Source of the DNA: Lachnospiraceae bacterium
GTDB taxonomy: Bacteria; Bacillota; Clostridia; Lachnospirales; Lachnospiraceae
Assembly: GCA_028692975.1 (NCBI GenBank)
Contig: JAQUWF010000010.1
Coordinates: 1-52,650, forward strand
Length of the DNA: 52,650 nucleotides
Direction: 5' to 3'
Part shown: positions 1 through 9,327 of the stretch, one piece after another
Numbering within the stretch: the stretch's first letter is position 1
Layout of the letters: every line of letters begins with the position of its first letter
The notes under the pieces: generated by a model
Told to the model about the DNA's origin: nothing
Seen by the model: only the letters and a program-made list of their open reading frames with translations
Database searches by the model: none
Made by a program: the position numbers and the translations under genes

Positions 1-190
1 GGAAGGCTGGTAGATAGGGTGGTGCTGGCGCACGCACTGGAAGGCTGGTAGATAGGGTGGTGCTGGCGCACGCACTGGAAGGCTGGTAGATAGGGTGGTG
101 CTGGCGCACGCACTGGAAGGCTGGTAGATAGGGTGGTGCTGGCGCACGCACTGGAAGGCTGGTAGGCAGGGCGGTGCTGGCGCATGCGCT
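1..190. repeat. 38-bp tandem repeat array, five copies
   Basis: Five head-to-tail units begin at 1, 39, 77, 115 and 153. The first four are identical. The last differs at five positions (unit positions 14, 15, 20, 33, 36), all transitions. The array starts at base 1, so it probably continues outside the window. The unit is GC-rich and carries a small inverted repeat, GTGC-TGGC-GCAC. There are no spacers, so it is not CRISPR. A 38-bp period is not a multiple of three, so a coding role is unlikely. It ends about 43 bp before gpr and fills the only non-coding stretch at the left edge. Confidence 0.95.
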
Positions 191-232
191 TAGGGGCAAG
201 GATGAGAAAAAGTAGAAGCAGGAGGTATGAAA

Positions 233-1135
233 ATGAGGTATGAGATTCGGACGGATTTGGCTTTGGAGGCTCGGGAGGGGTATCAGGAGGCGGCGGAATC
301 CTTGCGCGGGGTGAGTGTGGAGGAGGATTATGATGAGCAGCGGGAGATACGAACGACCCGGGTGCGGATCGAGTCGGAGAATGGGGCGAAGGCTATGGGG
401 AAGGAGCAGGGTCTCTATGTGACTATCGAGGCGGTAAATCTGTCCCAGCCGGATGAAGGGATCCACAGGGAGGTTTCGGAGAAATTGGCTCAATGCCTGA
501 AGGATATGCATGTATTTCATGAGAAAAGTTCTGTACTGGTGGTGGGGCTGGGTAATGAGAAGATTACGCCGGACGCATTGGGACCGTATGTGGTGCGGAA
601 TCTTCATATTACAAGGCACATTATCCGGGAATATGGAACTTCTGGATTGGATGGGAAGATGACCTTTGAATTGAGCGGACTGATCCCGGGGGTTTCGGCG
701 CAGACGGGTATGGAGTCACTGGAAATCATCCAGGGTGTGGTGCGGGAGACGCAGCCGGAGCTGGTTATCGTGGTAGATGCGCTGGCGGCCAGGAGCACCA
801 GACGATTGAGCCGGACGATTCAGGTGACGGACACGGGCATCCATCCTGGGAGCGGTGTGGGAAATTACCGCCAGGGCATCAATGAGAAAAGTCTGGGGGT
901 TCCGGTGATTGGCATCGGTATTCCTACGGTGGTGGATGCGGCGACTATCGTGCACGATGCCATGGTCCATGTGATGGAACCGTTAAATGAAAAGGAGCGG
1001 GAAGCCTTTCTGGGAGAGACGATCACTCCTCAGCTGCGGACCATGTTCGTGACGCCCAAAGATGTGGATGAGACGGTGAAAAGACTCAGCTTTACCATAT
1101 CGGAGGGCATTCACCTGGCCCTGCAGCATGAATAA
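233..1135 (+). CDS. gpr: GPR germination protease (spore protease)
   Basis: Aspartate-type endopeptidase that degrades small acid-soluble spore proteins during germination. The N-terminus has the motif RTDLALEARE, which resembles the SASP-like autoprocessing site of the zymogen. The conserved core includes VVGLGN, TPDALGP, ELSGLIPGVSAQTGME and VVDALAAR, with the acidic residues in TPDALGP and VVDALAAR as candidate catalytic positions. At about 300 residues it is shorter than Bacillus GPR but normal for Clostridia. An ATG at 227 lies one base after AGGAGG (220-225). The ATG at 233 is seven bases after it, so I chose 233. It is followed by spoIIP, a usual clostridial order. Confidence 0.93.
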   Translation: MRYEIRTDLALEAREGYQEAAESLRGVSVEEDYDEQREIRTTRVRIESENGAKAMGKEQGLYVTIEAVNLSQPDEGIHREVSEKLAQCLKDMHVFHEKSSVLVVGLGNEKITPDALGPYVVRNLHITRHIIREYGTSGLDGKMTFELSGLIPGVSAQTGMESLEIIQGVVRETQPELVIVVDALAARSTRRLSRTIQVTDTGIHPGSGVGNYRQGINEKSLGVPVIGIGIPTVVDAATIVHDAMVHVMEPLNEKEREAFLGETITPQLRTMFVTPKDVDETVKRLSFTISEGIHLALQHE

Positions 1136-1163
1136 TAAGGGAAACTGATTCATATAGTTTATC

Positions 1164-2249
1164 ATGAAAATAGAAGATCGAGTGGCCATGGTTTTGTTTT
1201 TCGGCGAGATGCTGGGCCTTGGTTTTTATCTGACTTTTTCACAGCCTTTTTTCTTTTATTCGGAGCCGGACTGGGAGGCGGAGGCGGTGATAGAAGATGA
1301 ACGGACGGTGGAACAGATTATCCGGGAAAACAGCACGATGCTGGAAAATGAAATATTAAAGGAAAACAAAAGTGAAGCAGAGGCACAGGAGCATGCAGAA
1401 CAGACAGGAGAGACGGATGCAGGGGGAACGCAGGCGGAAGAAAACAGGGAACCTGCGGAGGATGTGGATGCTGCAGTGGAGAAGGATCAGTTTGCAGATC
1501 TGGATTATCAGGCGTTGTTTGAACATTATTTTGTTGTCGATCCAGACACCACCATGTCTGCGGCACAACTGGGTGCGGAGGAACTTCTGCAGCGGGATCT
1601 GCGCATGCAGGGGGATAATACGAAGCCCCAGATCCTTATTTATCATACCCATTCCCAGGAAGGATTTGCGGACTCGGTGGATGGAAGGCCGGAAACGACT
1701 ATCGTGGGTGTGGGGGATTATCTTACGCAGATTCTGCAGGAGCGGTACGGCTACAACGTCCTGCATGTGACGGATACCTTTGACCTGATAGACGGGGAGC
1801 TGGACCGGAATCAGGCTTATTCTAATGCGAGGCCGGCTATTGAGAAGATGCTGGAGAAAAATCCCAGCGTGGAGATCGTTATTGACGTGCACCGGGATGG
1901 GGTCAGCGAGGACCGGCATCTGGTGCAGGATATAAATGGAAAGAAGACGGCTCAGATCATGTTCTTCAATGGGCTGTCCTACACAAAGGAAAACGGTGTG
2001 CTGGATTATCTGCCCAATCCCTATATGACGGATAATCTGGCTTTTTCCCTGCAGTTGAAAATGCAGGCGGAGGAAGCATATCCTGGCTGGAACCGGTGCA
2101 TTTATCTCAAGGGTTATCGGTACAATCTGCATTTCCGCCCCCGTTGTCTGCTGCTGGAGGTAGGTGCCCAGACCAACACGCTGGAGGAGGAGAAAAACGC
2201 CATGGAACCTTTTGCTGACATTTTGAATAAAGTGCTGCAAGGGGAATGA
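1164..2249 (+). CDS. spoIIP: Stage II sporulation protein P (spore-engulfment peptidoglycan hydrolase)
   Basis: SpoIIP is a membrane-anchored amidase/endopeptidase that works with SpoIID and SpoIIM to thin septal peptidoglycan during engulfment. A single hydrophobic segment lies near residues 8-28, followed by a long acidic, low-complexity linker (about residues 35-115). The C-terminal catalytic domain shows ILIYHTHSQEGF, VIDVHRDG and LLLEVGAQTNTLEE, which carry the His and Glu residues expected for zinc binding and catalysis in the amidase family. 361 aa is typical. The RBS before ATG 1164 is weak, so translation may depend on the gpr transcript 28 bp upstream. Confidence 0.92.
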   Translation: MKIEDRVAMVLFFGEMLGLGFYLTFSQPFFFYSEPDWEAEAVIEDERTVEQIIRENSTMLENEILKENKSEAEAQEHAEQTGETDAGGTQAEENREPAEDVDAAVEKDQFADLDYQALFEHYFVVDPDTTMSAAQLGAEELLQRDLRMQGDNTKPQILIYHTHSQEGFADSVDGRPETTIVGVGDYLTQILQERYGYNVLHVTDTFDLIDGELDRNQAYSNARPAIEKMLEKNPSVEIVIDVHRDGVSEDRHLVQDINGKKTAQIMFFNGLSYTKENGVLDYLPNPYMTDNLAFSLQLKMQAEEAYPGWNRCIYLKGYRYNLHFRPRCLLLEVGAQTNTLEEEKNAMEPFADILNKVLQGE

Positions 2250-2275
2250 CATTTGTGTATGGTTTGTGTTATACT
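2246..2275 (+). promoter_or_regulatory. Candidate sigma-A promoter for lepA
   Basis: A -35 ATGACA (2246-2251) overlaps the spoIIP stop codon. It is 18 bp from a -10 TATACT (2270-2275), five of six matches for each hexamer. This would let lepA-hemW be expressed in growing cells independently of the sporulation genes upstream. It is a prediction from hexamer matching only. Confidence 0.55.
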
Positions 2276-2333
2276 GTGGTATTGGGAAAACCATCGTAGT
2301 ATGTATTAGATTGCGAATGAAATGGAGAATAAA

Positions 2334-4139
2334 ATGAATCAGGATAAAATAAGAAATTTTTGTATTATTGCACATATCGATCATGGTAAATCTACACTTG
2401 CCGATCGGATTATAGAAAAGACCGGGCTGCTGACGGAGCGTGAGATGCAGTCGCAGGTCCTGGACAATATGGATCTGGAGCGGGAGCGGGGTATCACCAT
2501 TAAGGCGCAGACCGTCCGTACCGTATATAAGGCCAGGGATGGGGAAGAATACGTATTCAATCTTATCGATACACCGGGGCATGTGGACTTTAACTATGAG
2601 GTGTCCAGAAGCCTGGCAGCCTGTGACGGTGCCATCCTTGTGGTGGATGCAGCGCAGGGCATTGAGGCACAGACGCTGGCCAACGTATATCTGGCCCTGG
2701 ACCATGATCTGGATGTATTTCCGGTCATCAATAAGATCGATCTGCCCAGCGCAGACCCGGAGCGGGTTGTGGAGGAGATCGAGGACGTGATCGGTATCGA
2801 AGCCCAGGATGCGCCGCTTATTTCAGCCAAGACCGGACTGAATGTGGAGGAGGTCCTGGAGGCTATCGTGGCGAAGATACCGGCACCAAAGGGTGATCCG
2901 GATGCACCGCTTAAGGCGTTGATCTTTGATTCCGTATATGACTCCTACAAGGGTGTTATTATTTTCTGCCGTGTGAAAGAGGGCCGTGTGACCAGAGGGA
3001 CTTCTATCCGTATGATGGCTACAGGAGCCAAGGTGGACGTGGTGGAGGTCGGCTATTTCGGTGCAGGCCAGTTTATTCCCTGCGAAGAATTATCTGCCGG
3101 TATGGTAGGTTATATTACAGGAAGTATCAAAAATGTGAAGGATGCCCGTGTGGGTGATACCGTGACCAACGATGAGCGCCCATGTGCAGAGCCGCTGCCG
3201 GGATATAAGAAAGTCAATCCCATGGTTTACTGCGGACTGTATCCGGCGGACGGGGCGAAGTATCCGGATCTGCGTGATGCCCTGGAGAAACTTCAACTCA
3301 ACGATGCATCCCTCCAGTATGAGCCGGAGACATCTGTGGCTCTGGGCTTTGGATTCCGCTGCGGTTTCCTTGGACTGCTCCATCTGGAGATCATTCAGGA
3401 ACGTTTGGAACGAGAGTACAATCTGGATCTGGTCACTACCGCACCCAGCGTTATTTATAAAGTTCACAAAACAAACGGCGAACTCATCGAACTGACCAAT
3501 CCGTCGAATTTGCCGGATCCTTCGGAAATCGACTACATGGAAGAGCCCATGGTGTCTGCGGAGATCATGGTGACTACAGAATTTATTGGTCCCATCATGA
3601 CGCTCTGTCAGGAACGCCGCGGGCAGTATATGAGTACAGAATATATAGAAACCACCCGTGCGCTGCTGAGATATCATCTGCCGCTCAATGAGATCATCTA
3701 TGATTTCTTCGACGCGCTGAAATCACGTTCCAGAGGTTATGCGTCTTTTGATTATGAACTGATCGGCTACGAGCGCAGCGAACTGGTGAAACTGGATATT
3801 CTGGTGAACCGGGAGGAAGTGGATGCACTGTCCTTTATCGTATTCAGCGGTACAGCTTACGAGCGCGGCAGAAAAATGTGCGAGAAGTTAAAAGAAGAGA
3901 TCCCGCGCCAGTTGTTCGAGATCCCTATCCAGGCCGCGGTGGGCAGCAAGATCATTGCCCGTGAGACCGTGAAGGCCATGCGCAAGGATGTGCTGGCGAA
4001 ATGTTACGGCGGCGATATCTCCCGTAAGAGAAAACTGCTGGAGAAACAAAAAGAGGGTAAGAAACGTATGCGCCAGGTAGGCAATGTGGAGATTCCGCAG
4101 AAAGCCTTTATGAGCGTGCTGAAACTGGACGAGGATTAA
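2334..4139 (+). CDS. lepA: Elongation factor 4 (LepA), back-translocating GTPase
   Basis: Ribosome-binding translational GTPase. The G1 P-loop is AHIDHGKST (residues 13-21). The G3 motif is DTPGHVDF and the G4 motif NKIDLP. The C-terminal LepA-specific domain ends near [16 protein letters not shown]. Length of about 601 aa is normal. An upstream in-frame ATG at 2322 overlaps the GGAG at 2324-2327. The ATG at 2334 sits six bases after that GGAG and gives the usual N-terminus, so I chose it. hemW begins 5 bp after the stop, indicating an operon. Confidence 0.97.
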   Translation: MNQDKIRNFCIIAHIDHGKSTLADRIIEKTGLLTEREMQSQVLDNMDLERERGITIKAQTVRTVYKARDGEEYVFNLIDTPGHVDFNYEVSRSLAACDGAILVVDAAQGIEAQTLANVYLALDHDLDVFPVINKIDLPSADPERVVEEIEDVIGIEAQDAPLISAKTGLNVEEVLEAIVAKIPAPKGDPDAPLKALIFDSVYDSYKGVIIFCRVKEGRVTRGTSIRMMATGAKVDVVEVGYFGAGQFIPCEELSAGMVGYITGSIKNVKDARVGDTVTNDERPCAEPLPGYKKVNPMVYCGLYPADGAKYPDLRDALEKLQLNDASLQYEPETSVALGFGFRCGFLGLLHLEIIQERLEREYNLDLVTTAPSVIYKVHKTNGELIELTNPSNLPDPSEIDYMEEPMVSAEIMVTTEFIGPIMTLCQERRGQYMSTEYIETTRALLRYHLPLNEIIYDFFDALKSRSRGYASFDYELIGYERSELVKLDILVNREEVDALSFIVFSGTAYERGRKMCEKLKEEIPRQLFEIPIQAAVGSKIIARETVKAMRKDVLAKCYGGDISRKRKLLEKQKEGKKRMRQVGNVEIPQKAFMSVLKLDED

Positions 4140-4144
4140 ATTAT

Positions 4145-5281
4145 ATGAAGAAAGAATTGGGCATCTATGTACATATCCCTTTCTGTGTCAGGAAATGCGA
4201 CTACTGTGATTTCCTTTCCTTCCCGGCAGGGGAGGAGGCAAAGGAGCGGTATGTACAGGCTCTTATTGATGAAATTAAATCTGTCAAAGCCCAAATGCAG
4301 GACTATGAGGTTCCCACCATCTTTTTAGGCGGTGGGACTCCTTCTATTTTAAGGGCAAATCAGATTCGGCGTATCATGGATGCGCTGGCGGAAAATTTTA
4401 CGGTTCACAAAGAGGCGGAAATATCGATGGAAATGAATCCGGGAACCTATTCACCCCGGGAGATGCAGGAACTCATGCAGGGTATCGGGCTGCATCCGAA
4501 TCGGATCAGCATCGGGCTGCAGTCTGCCAGCAATGAGGAACTAAAGGGACTGGGACGTATTCATACTTATGAGGATTTTCTGGAAACCTACCGTGGTCTC
4601 CGGGCTGCGGGGATCACCAATATCAATGTGGATCTCATGTCAGCCATCCCGGGCCAGACTTTAAAAGGCTGGGAGACGACACTGGAGAAAATCGCAGCAT
4701 TGGGGCCGGAGCATATTTCTGCCTACAGTCTTATCGTAGAAGAGGGGACTCCCTTTGCCGAAAAACAGTTGGATCTGCCGGATGAAGATACGGAGCGTCT
4801 GATCTATGAACGCACCGGTGAGATACTGGAACAAAATGATTATCAGCGATATGAAATATCCAACTATGCCAGGCCGGGATATGCATGCAGGCATAATATT
4901 TCTTACTGGAAACGGGAAAACTATCTGGGACTGGGGCTTGGCTCCGCATCCCTGGTGGAGAATGTGCGCTGGAATAATACGAAGGACATGGAGATGTATC
5001 TGGCAAATACAAAAGAACCCCAGTCACTTCGCCAGGATATAGAGGTCCTCACCGACCAGGAACAGATGGAGGAATTTATGTTTCTTGGTCTGCGCATGAT
5101 GGAAGGAATAGGGGTGAAAGCCTTTCAGGAGACTTTCGGCGATGAGATCGAGGATGTTTATGGCGAGATCCTGGAAGAACTTTACAGAGAAGGATTACTT
5201 GTGAAAACAAATGACCGCATTGCATTGACCGGGCGCGGAATCGACATCAGCAATTACGTTATGGCAAAATTTTTGTTTTGA
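4145..5281 (+). CDS. hemW: HemW, radical SAM heme chaperone (HemN-like)
   Basis: Radical SAM protein with Cys14-x3-Cys18-x2-Cys21 ([11 protein letters not shown]) for the 4Fe-4S cluster. The residue after the cluster motif is Phe in CDF, whereas true coproporphyrinogen dehydrogenases carry CxC there. This points to HemW, a heme-insertion chaperone. FLGGGTPS and the C-terminal HemN domain ([14 protein letters not shown]) are present. 378 aa is normal. The RBS GAGG overlaps the end of lepA, so the two are co-transcribed. In many Firmicutes hrcA-grpE-dnaK follows hemW; here uvrA follows instead. Confidence 0.93.
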   Translation: MKKELGIYVHIPFCVRKCDYCDFLSFPAGEEAKERYVQALIDEIKSVKAQMQDYEVPTIFLGGGTPSILRANQIRRIMDALAENFTVHKEAEISMEMNPGTYSPREMQELMQGIGLHPNRISIGLQSASNEELKGLGRIHTYEDFLETYRGLRAAGITNINVDLMSAIPGQTLKGWETTLEKIAALGPEHISAYSLIVEEGTPFAEKQLDLPDEDTERLIYERTGEILEQNDYQRYEISNYARPGYACRHNISYWKRENYLGLGLGSASLVENVRWNNTKDMEMYLANTKEPQSLRQDIEVLTDQEQMEEFMFLGLRMMEGIGVKAFQETFGDEIEDVYGEILEELYREGLLVKTNDRIALTGRGIDISNYVMAKFLF

Positions 5282-5293
5282 GAAAAACAGACC

Positions 5294-5333
5294 AGAACAA
5301 ACGTTTGCAAAACTGATAGGAATGTGATATCCT
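5294..5333 (+). promoter_or_regulatory. uvrA promoter with LexA-like SOS operator
   Basis: AGAACAAACGTTTG (5294-5307) matches the Firmicutes LexA consensus CGAACRNRYGTTYC at 12 of 14 positions and contains the perfect palindrome CAAACGTTTG. It overlaps a -35 TTGCAA (5305-5310). After a 17-bp spacer comes an extended -10, TGATATCCT (5325-5333). An operator over the -35 of uvrA is what SOS control would require. Position and context are seen; the LexA assignment is inference. Confidence 0.65.
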
Positions 5334-5389
5334 TAAGTACAGAAATTTTTACACATGTATGTACGCAAATGGCATAGGAAAGGAGCATT

Positions 5390-8230
5390 ATGTCAGCACA
5401 GAAGAAAGAATTCATCAAAATCAGAGGAGCCCACGAGAACAATCTGAAAGGACTGGACGTGGATATACCACGCAACGAACTGGTCGTTCTGACCGGTCTG
5501 TCCGGGTCGGGAAAGAGCTCGCTGGCTTTTGATACGATATATGCAGAGGGACAGCGGCGCTATATGGAGTCCTTGTCCTCCTACGCGAGACAATTTTTGG
5601 GTCAGATGGAAAAACCGGATGTGGAGAGCATCGAAGGCTTATCCCCGGCCATATCCATAGACCAGAAATCCACCAACCGCAATCCACGTTCTACGGTGGG
5701 GACGGTGACGGAAATCTATGATTACATGCGGCTGCTTTTTGCCAGAGTGGGTACCCCCCACTGTCCAAAGTGCGGTAAAGTCATAGAAAAACAGACCGTG
5801 GATCAGATGGTGGATCAGATCATGGAGCTTCCGGAAAAGACGAAGATACAACTGCTGGCTCCGGTGGTACGGGGACGGAAGGGCCGCCATGAGAAGATTT
5901 TGGACCAGGCGAAACGCAGCGGCTACGTCCGTGTGATCGTGGATGGGAATCAGTACGAACTGTCTGAGAACATTGCTTTGGATAAGAACCTGAAGCATAA
6001 TATTGAAATCGTGGTGGATCGTCTTGTGGTAAAAGACGGCATCCAGAAGAGGCTGACTGACTCTATCGAAAATGTGCTGCATCTGGCAGACGGTCTGCTC
6101 ATGGTGGATACCATGGATGGGCATGTGATGAATTTCAGCCAGAGCTTTGCCTGCCCGGACTGCGGCATCAGTATCGATGAGATCGAGCCACGCAGCTTTT
6201 CTTTTAATAATCCATTCGGTGCCTGCCCCAGTTGTTTCGGACTGGGCTACAAGATGGAGTTCGATATGGAACTTATGATCCCGGATCAGTCCCTGAGTAT
6301 TGCTGAGGGGGCTATTGTAGTCCTTGGATGGCAGTCCTGCACAGATAAGAAGAGCTTCACCAGAGCCATACTGGATGCACTGGCAGAAGAATATGGCTTC
6401 AGCCTGGAGACACCGTTCAAAAAATATCCGAAGAAAATCAAGGATATTTTGATCTATGGAACCAACGGACAAGAGGTAAAGGTGCATTACAAGGGTCAGC
6501 GGGGGGAAGGCGTATATGATATCGCCTTCGAGGGTCTGATCAAAAACGTGGAACGCCGTTACCGTGAGACTTTTTCGGATGCCAGCAAACAGGAATATGA
6601 AACCTTCATGCGTATCACGCCCTGCCCGGATTGTCATGGACAGCGTCTGAAACCAGAAGCATTGGCGGTGACCGTAGGCAATAAGAATATTTACGAAGTG
6701 ACATCCATGCCCATCGAGAAGCTGCAGCGGTTTTTTGAAAAATTATCTCTGAATAAGACCCAGACCATGATCGGAGGATCTATCCTGAAAGAAATCAGGG
6801 CACGGGTAGGTTTTCTTGTGAATGTGGGACTGGAATATCTGACCCTGGCAAGGGCTACGGCCAGCCTCTCCGGTGGGGAGGCACAGCGTATCCGTCTGGC
6901 GACCCAGATCGGTTCCGGCCTGGTGGGCGTTGCCTATATCCTGGATGAGCCAAGTATCGGCCTGCACCAGCGGGACAATGATAAACTGCTGAAGACGCTG
7001 AAACATCTGCGTGACCTGGGGAATTCTCTGATCGTGGTAGAACATGACGAGGATACCATGATGGAGGCGGACTGCGTTGTGGATATCGGCCCGGGAGCCG
7101 GAGAGCATGGCGGAGAACTGGTGGCTATCGGTACGGCTCAGGATATTATGAATTGTAAAGAATCCATTACCGGCCAATACCTCAGCGGCAAATTAAAAGT
7201 ACCTGTGCCAGAGACACGCAAAAAGCCTACTGGATATTTGAAGATAAAAGGTGCGGCGGAGAACAATCTGAAGAATGTGGATGTGAATATCCCGCTCGGC
7301 ATCATGACTTGTGTGACAGGTGTATCCGGCTCGGGAAAGAGTTCTCTGGTCAATGAGATATTATACAAGAGACTGGCAAGGGAATTGAACCGTGCCAGAA
7401 CTATTCCGGGTAAACACAAGGGGATGACCGGTATCAATCAACTGGATAAGATCATCAATATCGACCAGTCCCCCATCGGGCGGACACCAAGATCCAATCC
7501 GGCGACCTATACTGGTGTTTTCGACCAGATCCGGGATCTGTTTGCCAACACGGTGGATGCCAAAGCCAAGGGCTACAAAAAGGGCCGTTTCAGCTTCAAT
7601 GTGAAGGGCGGCCGGTGCGAGGCGTGTTCCGGAGACGGTATCATAAAGATCGAGATGCATTTCCTTCCGGATGTATATGTGCCCTGCGAGGTCTGCAAGG
7701 GCAAACGGTATAACAGAGAGACTTTGGATGTGAAATACAAAGGCAAGAGTATTTATGACGTGTTGAATATGACCGTGGAGGAAGCCTTGAATTTCTTCGA
7801 GAATATTCCAAGCATACGTCGTAAAATGGAAGCATTGAATGATGTTGGTCTTTCTTACGTGCGTCTGGGACAACCCTCCACAGAATTATCCGGAGGCGAG
7901 GCGCAGCGTGTGAAGCTGGCGACGGAACTGAGCAAGCGCGGTACTGGAAAGACTATCTATGTACTGGACGAGCCAACCACCGGCCTGCATTTTGCCGATG
8001 TACACAAATTGGTGGATATTCTGCAGAAATTAAGCGAGGGCGGCAATACGGTGGTGGTGATCGAACACAATCTGGACGTGATCAAGACAGCCGACTATAT
8101 TATAGATATGGGGCCGGAAGGCGGAGATAAGGGCGGCACGGTGATCGCAAAAGGCACGCCGGAGGAAGTTGCGGCCACACCCGAATCCTATACAGGACAG
8201 TATATTAAGAAATACCTGGAGGATAAATAG
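5390..8230 (+). CDS. uvrA: UvrABC excinuclease subunit A
   Basis: Damage-recognition ATPase of nucleotide excision repair, class I UvrA. It has two ABC ATPase modules, with Walker [10 protein letters not shown] near residue 36 and GVSGSGKSS in the second half, and [18 protein letters not shown] signature motifs. Zinc-binding cysteines appear as CPKCG, CPDC...[12 protein letters not shown] and CEACSGDG...CEVCKG. 946 aa is full length. AAAGGAG precedes the ATG. It stands alone here; its usual partner uvrB is not in the window. Confidence 0.98.
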   Translation: MSAQKKEFIKIRGAHENNLKGLDVDIPRNELVVLTGLSGSGKSSLAFDTIYAEGQRRYMESLSSYARQFLGQMEKPDVESIEGLSPAISIDQKSTNRNPRSTVGTVTEIYDYMRLLFARVGTPHCPKCGKVIEKQTVDQMVDQIMELPEKTKIQLLAPVVRGRKGRHEKILDQAKRSGYVRVIVDGNQYELSENIALDKNLKHNIEIVVDRLVVKDGIQKRLTDSIENVLHLADGLLMVDTMDGHVMNFSQSFACPDCGISIDEIEPRSFSFNNPFGACPSCFGLGYKMEFDMELMIPDQSLSIAEGAIVVLGWQSCTDKKSFTRAILDALAEEYGFSLETPFKKYPKKIKDILIYGTNGQEVKVHYKGQRGEGVYDIAFEGLIKNVERRYRETFSDASKQEYETFMRITPCPDCHGQRLKPEALAVTVGNKNIYEVTSMPIEKLQRFFEKLSLNKTQTMIGGSILKEIRARVGFLVNVGLEYLTLARATASLSGGEAQRIRLATQIGSGLVGVAYILDEPSIGLHQRDNDKLLKTLKHLRDLGNSLIVVEHDEDTMMEADCVVDIGPGAGEHGGELVAIGTAQDIMNCKESITGQYLSGKLKVPVPETRKKPTGYLKIKGAAENNLKNVDVNIPLGIMTCVTGVSGSGKSSLVNEILYKRLARELNRARTIPGKHKGMTGINQLDKIINIDQSPIGRTPRSNPATYTGVFDQIRDLFANTVDAKAKGYKKGRFSFNVKGGRCEACSGDGIIKIEMHFLPDVYVPCEVCKGKRYNRETLDVKYKGKSIYDVLNMTVEEALNFFENIPSIRRKMEALNDVGLSYVRLGQPSTELSGGEAQRVKLATELSKRGTGKTIYVLDEPTTGLHFADVHKLVDILQKLSEGGNTVVVIEHNLDVIKTADYIIDMGPEGGDKGGTVIAKGTPEEVAATPESYTGQYIKKYLEDK

Positions 8231-8252
8231 TTGGTTCCTGTTCACTCCGTTC

Positions 8253-8281
8253 TTGCAATTTAGGTGAGGCTTGTTTATAAT
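8253..8281 (+). promoter_or_regulatory. Candidate sigma-A promoter for mreB/mbl
   Basis: -35 TTGCAA (8253-8258), exactly 17 bp, then a perfect -10 TATAAT (8276-8281), within the uvrA-mreB gap and 55 bp before the chosen start. No clear terminator for uvrA was seen between the two. Confidence 0.7.
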
Positions 8282-8336
8282 TGAAATTGCTGAAGGGTGG
8301 AACGAAAAGGTTCCGTATTTGCAAGGAGGAGTATAT

Positions 8337-9326
8337 ATGGCAGCATCAGATATGGGGATTGATCTGGGGACAACGAATATATTGGTGTATGTGAAGGGGA
8401 AGGGCATCGTGATCAAAGAGCCTTCTGTTGTAGCATATGATAAAGATAATGATAGAATAAAGGCATATGGGGAAGAGGCGCGGCAGATGATCGGGCGGAC
8501 ACCGGGGAACATGGTGGCCATCCGCCCTCTGCGTCAGGGAGGTATCTCTGACTATACCGTGACAGAGAAATTATTGAAACATTTCATCCAGAAAGCCATG
8601 GGAAGAAAGGCGTTTCGCAAACCGCGTATCAGCGTCTGCGTACCCAGCGGGATCACGGAGATTGAGCGCAAGGCAGTGGAGGAAGCGACCTACCAGGCCG
8701 GTGCCAGAGATGTGGTGATCGTGGATGGACCTGTGGCTTCGGCTATCGGTGCAGGTATTGATATTACCAAGCCCTGTGGGAATCTTATCGTGGATATCGG
8801 AGGCGGTACCACGGATGTAGCGGTGGTTTCTCTTGGGGGGACTGTTGTGTCACAGTTCATCAAGATCGCTGGGGAGACTTTCGATGAAGCAATCACCCGC
8901 TATGTGCGGAAAAATCACAGCCTTTTTGTAGATGAAAAGACTGCGGAGGATATCAAGATAAAAATCGGCACGGCTTTCAAGCATCCATCGGTGGAAACCA
9001 TGGAAGTGACAGGGCGTAATGTGATTACAGGACTGCCTAAGACGATCACCCTGTCTTCGGAGGAGGTGCGTCTTTCTATTAAAGATGCTACGACACAGAT
9101 CGTGGAGACGGTCCATAGCGTGCTGGAGAAGACCCCGCCGGAACTGGCTGCAGATATTGCAGACAGGGGGATTGTCATGACTGGGGGCGGAGCTCTGCTT
9201 GGCGGCCTGGAGGAACTTATTGAGGGACGCACGGGTATCAATACTATGACGGCTGAAGATCCGGCTTTCGCAGTGGCAGTTGGAACCGGACGTTATCAGG
9301 AACTTATGGAACAACTGGGAAAATAA
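8337..9326 (+). CDS. mreB: MreB/Mbl-family rod-shape actin homologue
   Basis: Actin-like cytoskeletal ATPase that guides lateral cell-wall synthesis. Nucleotide-binding motifs are MGIDLGTTN at the N-terminus, VDIGGGTTDVAV in the centre and MTGGGALLGG near the C-terminus. 329 aa is normal. The open frame extends upstream, but AGGAGGA (8324-8330) and family alignment place the start at 8337. It is followed by recD2 rather than mreC-mreD, so it is likely an Mbl-type paralogue. MreB versus Mbl cannot be settled by eye. Confidence 0.93.
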   Translation: MAASDMGIDLGTTNILVYVKGKGIVIKEPSVVAYDKDNDRIKAYGEEARQMIGRTPGNMVAIRPLRQGGISDYTVTEKLLKHFIQKAMGRKAFRKPRISVCVPSGITEIERKAVEEATYQAGARDVVIVDGPVASAIGAGIDITKPCGNLIVDIGGGTTDVAVVSLGGTVVSQFIKIAGETFDEAITRYVRKNHSLFVDEKTAEDIKIKIGTAFKHPSVETMEVTGRNVITGLPKTITLSSEEVRLSIKDATTQIVETVHSVLEKTPPELAADIADRGIVMTGGGALLGGLEELIEGRTGINTMTAEDPAFAVAVGTGRYQELMEQLGK

Positions 9327-9327
9327 G

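Noticed and set aside
1-190. Direct repeats that could be read as a CRISPR array
   Set aside because: The units are contiguous with no spacers between them, and no cas genes are nearby.
1356-2705. 449-codon open frame on the minus strand
   Set aside because: It lies opposite spoIIP and lepA, has no RBS or recognisable domain and is a shadow of their codon usage.
5639-6637. 332-codon open frame on the minus strand
   Set aside because: Entirely antisense to uvrA, with no recognisable protein features.
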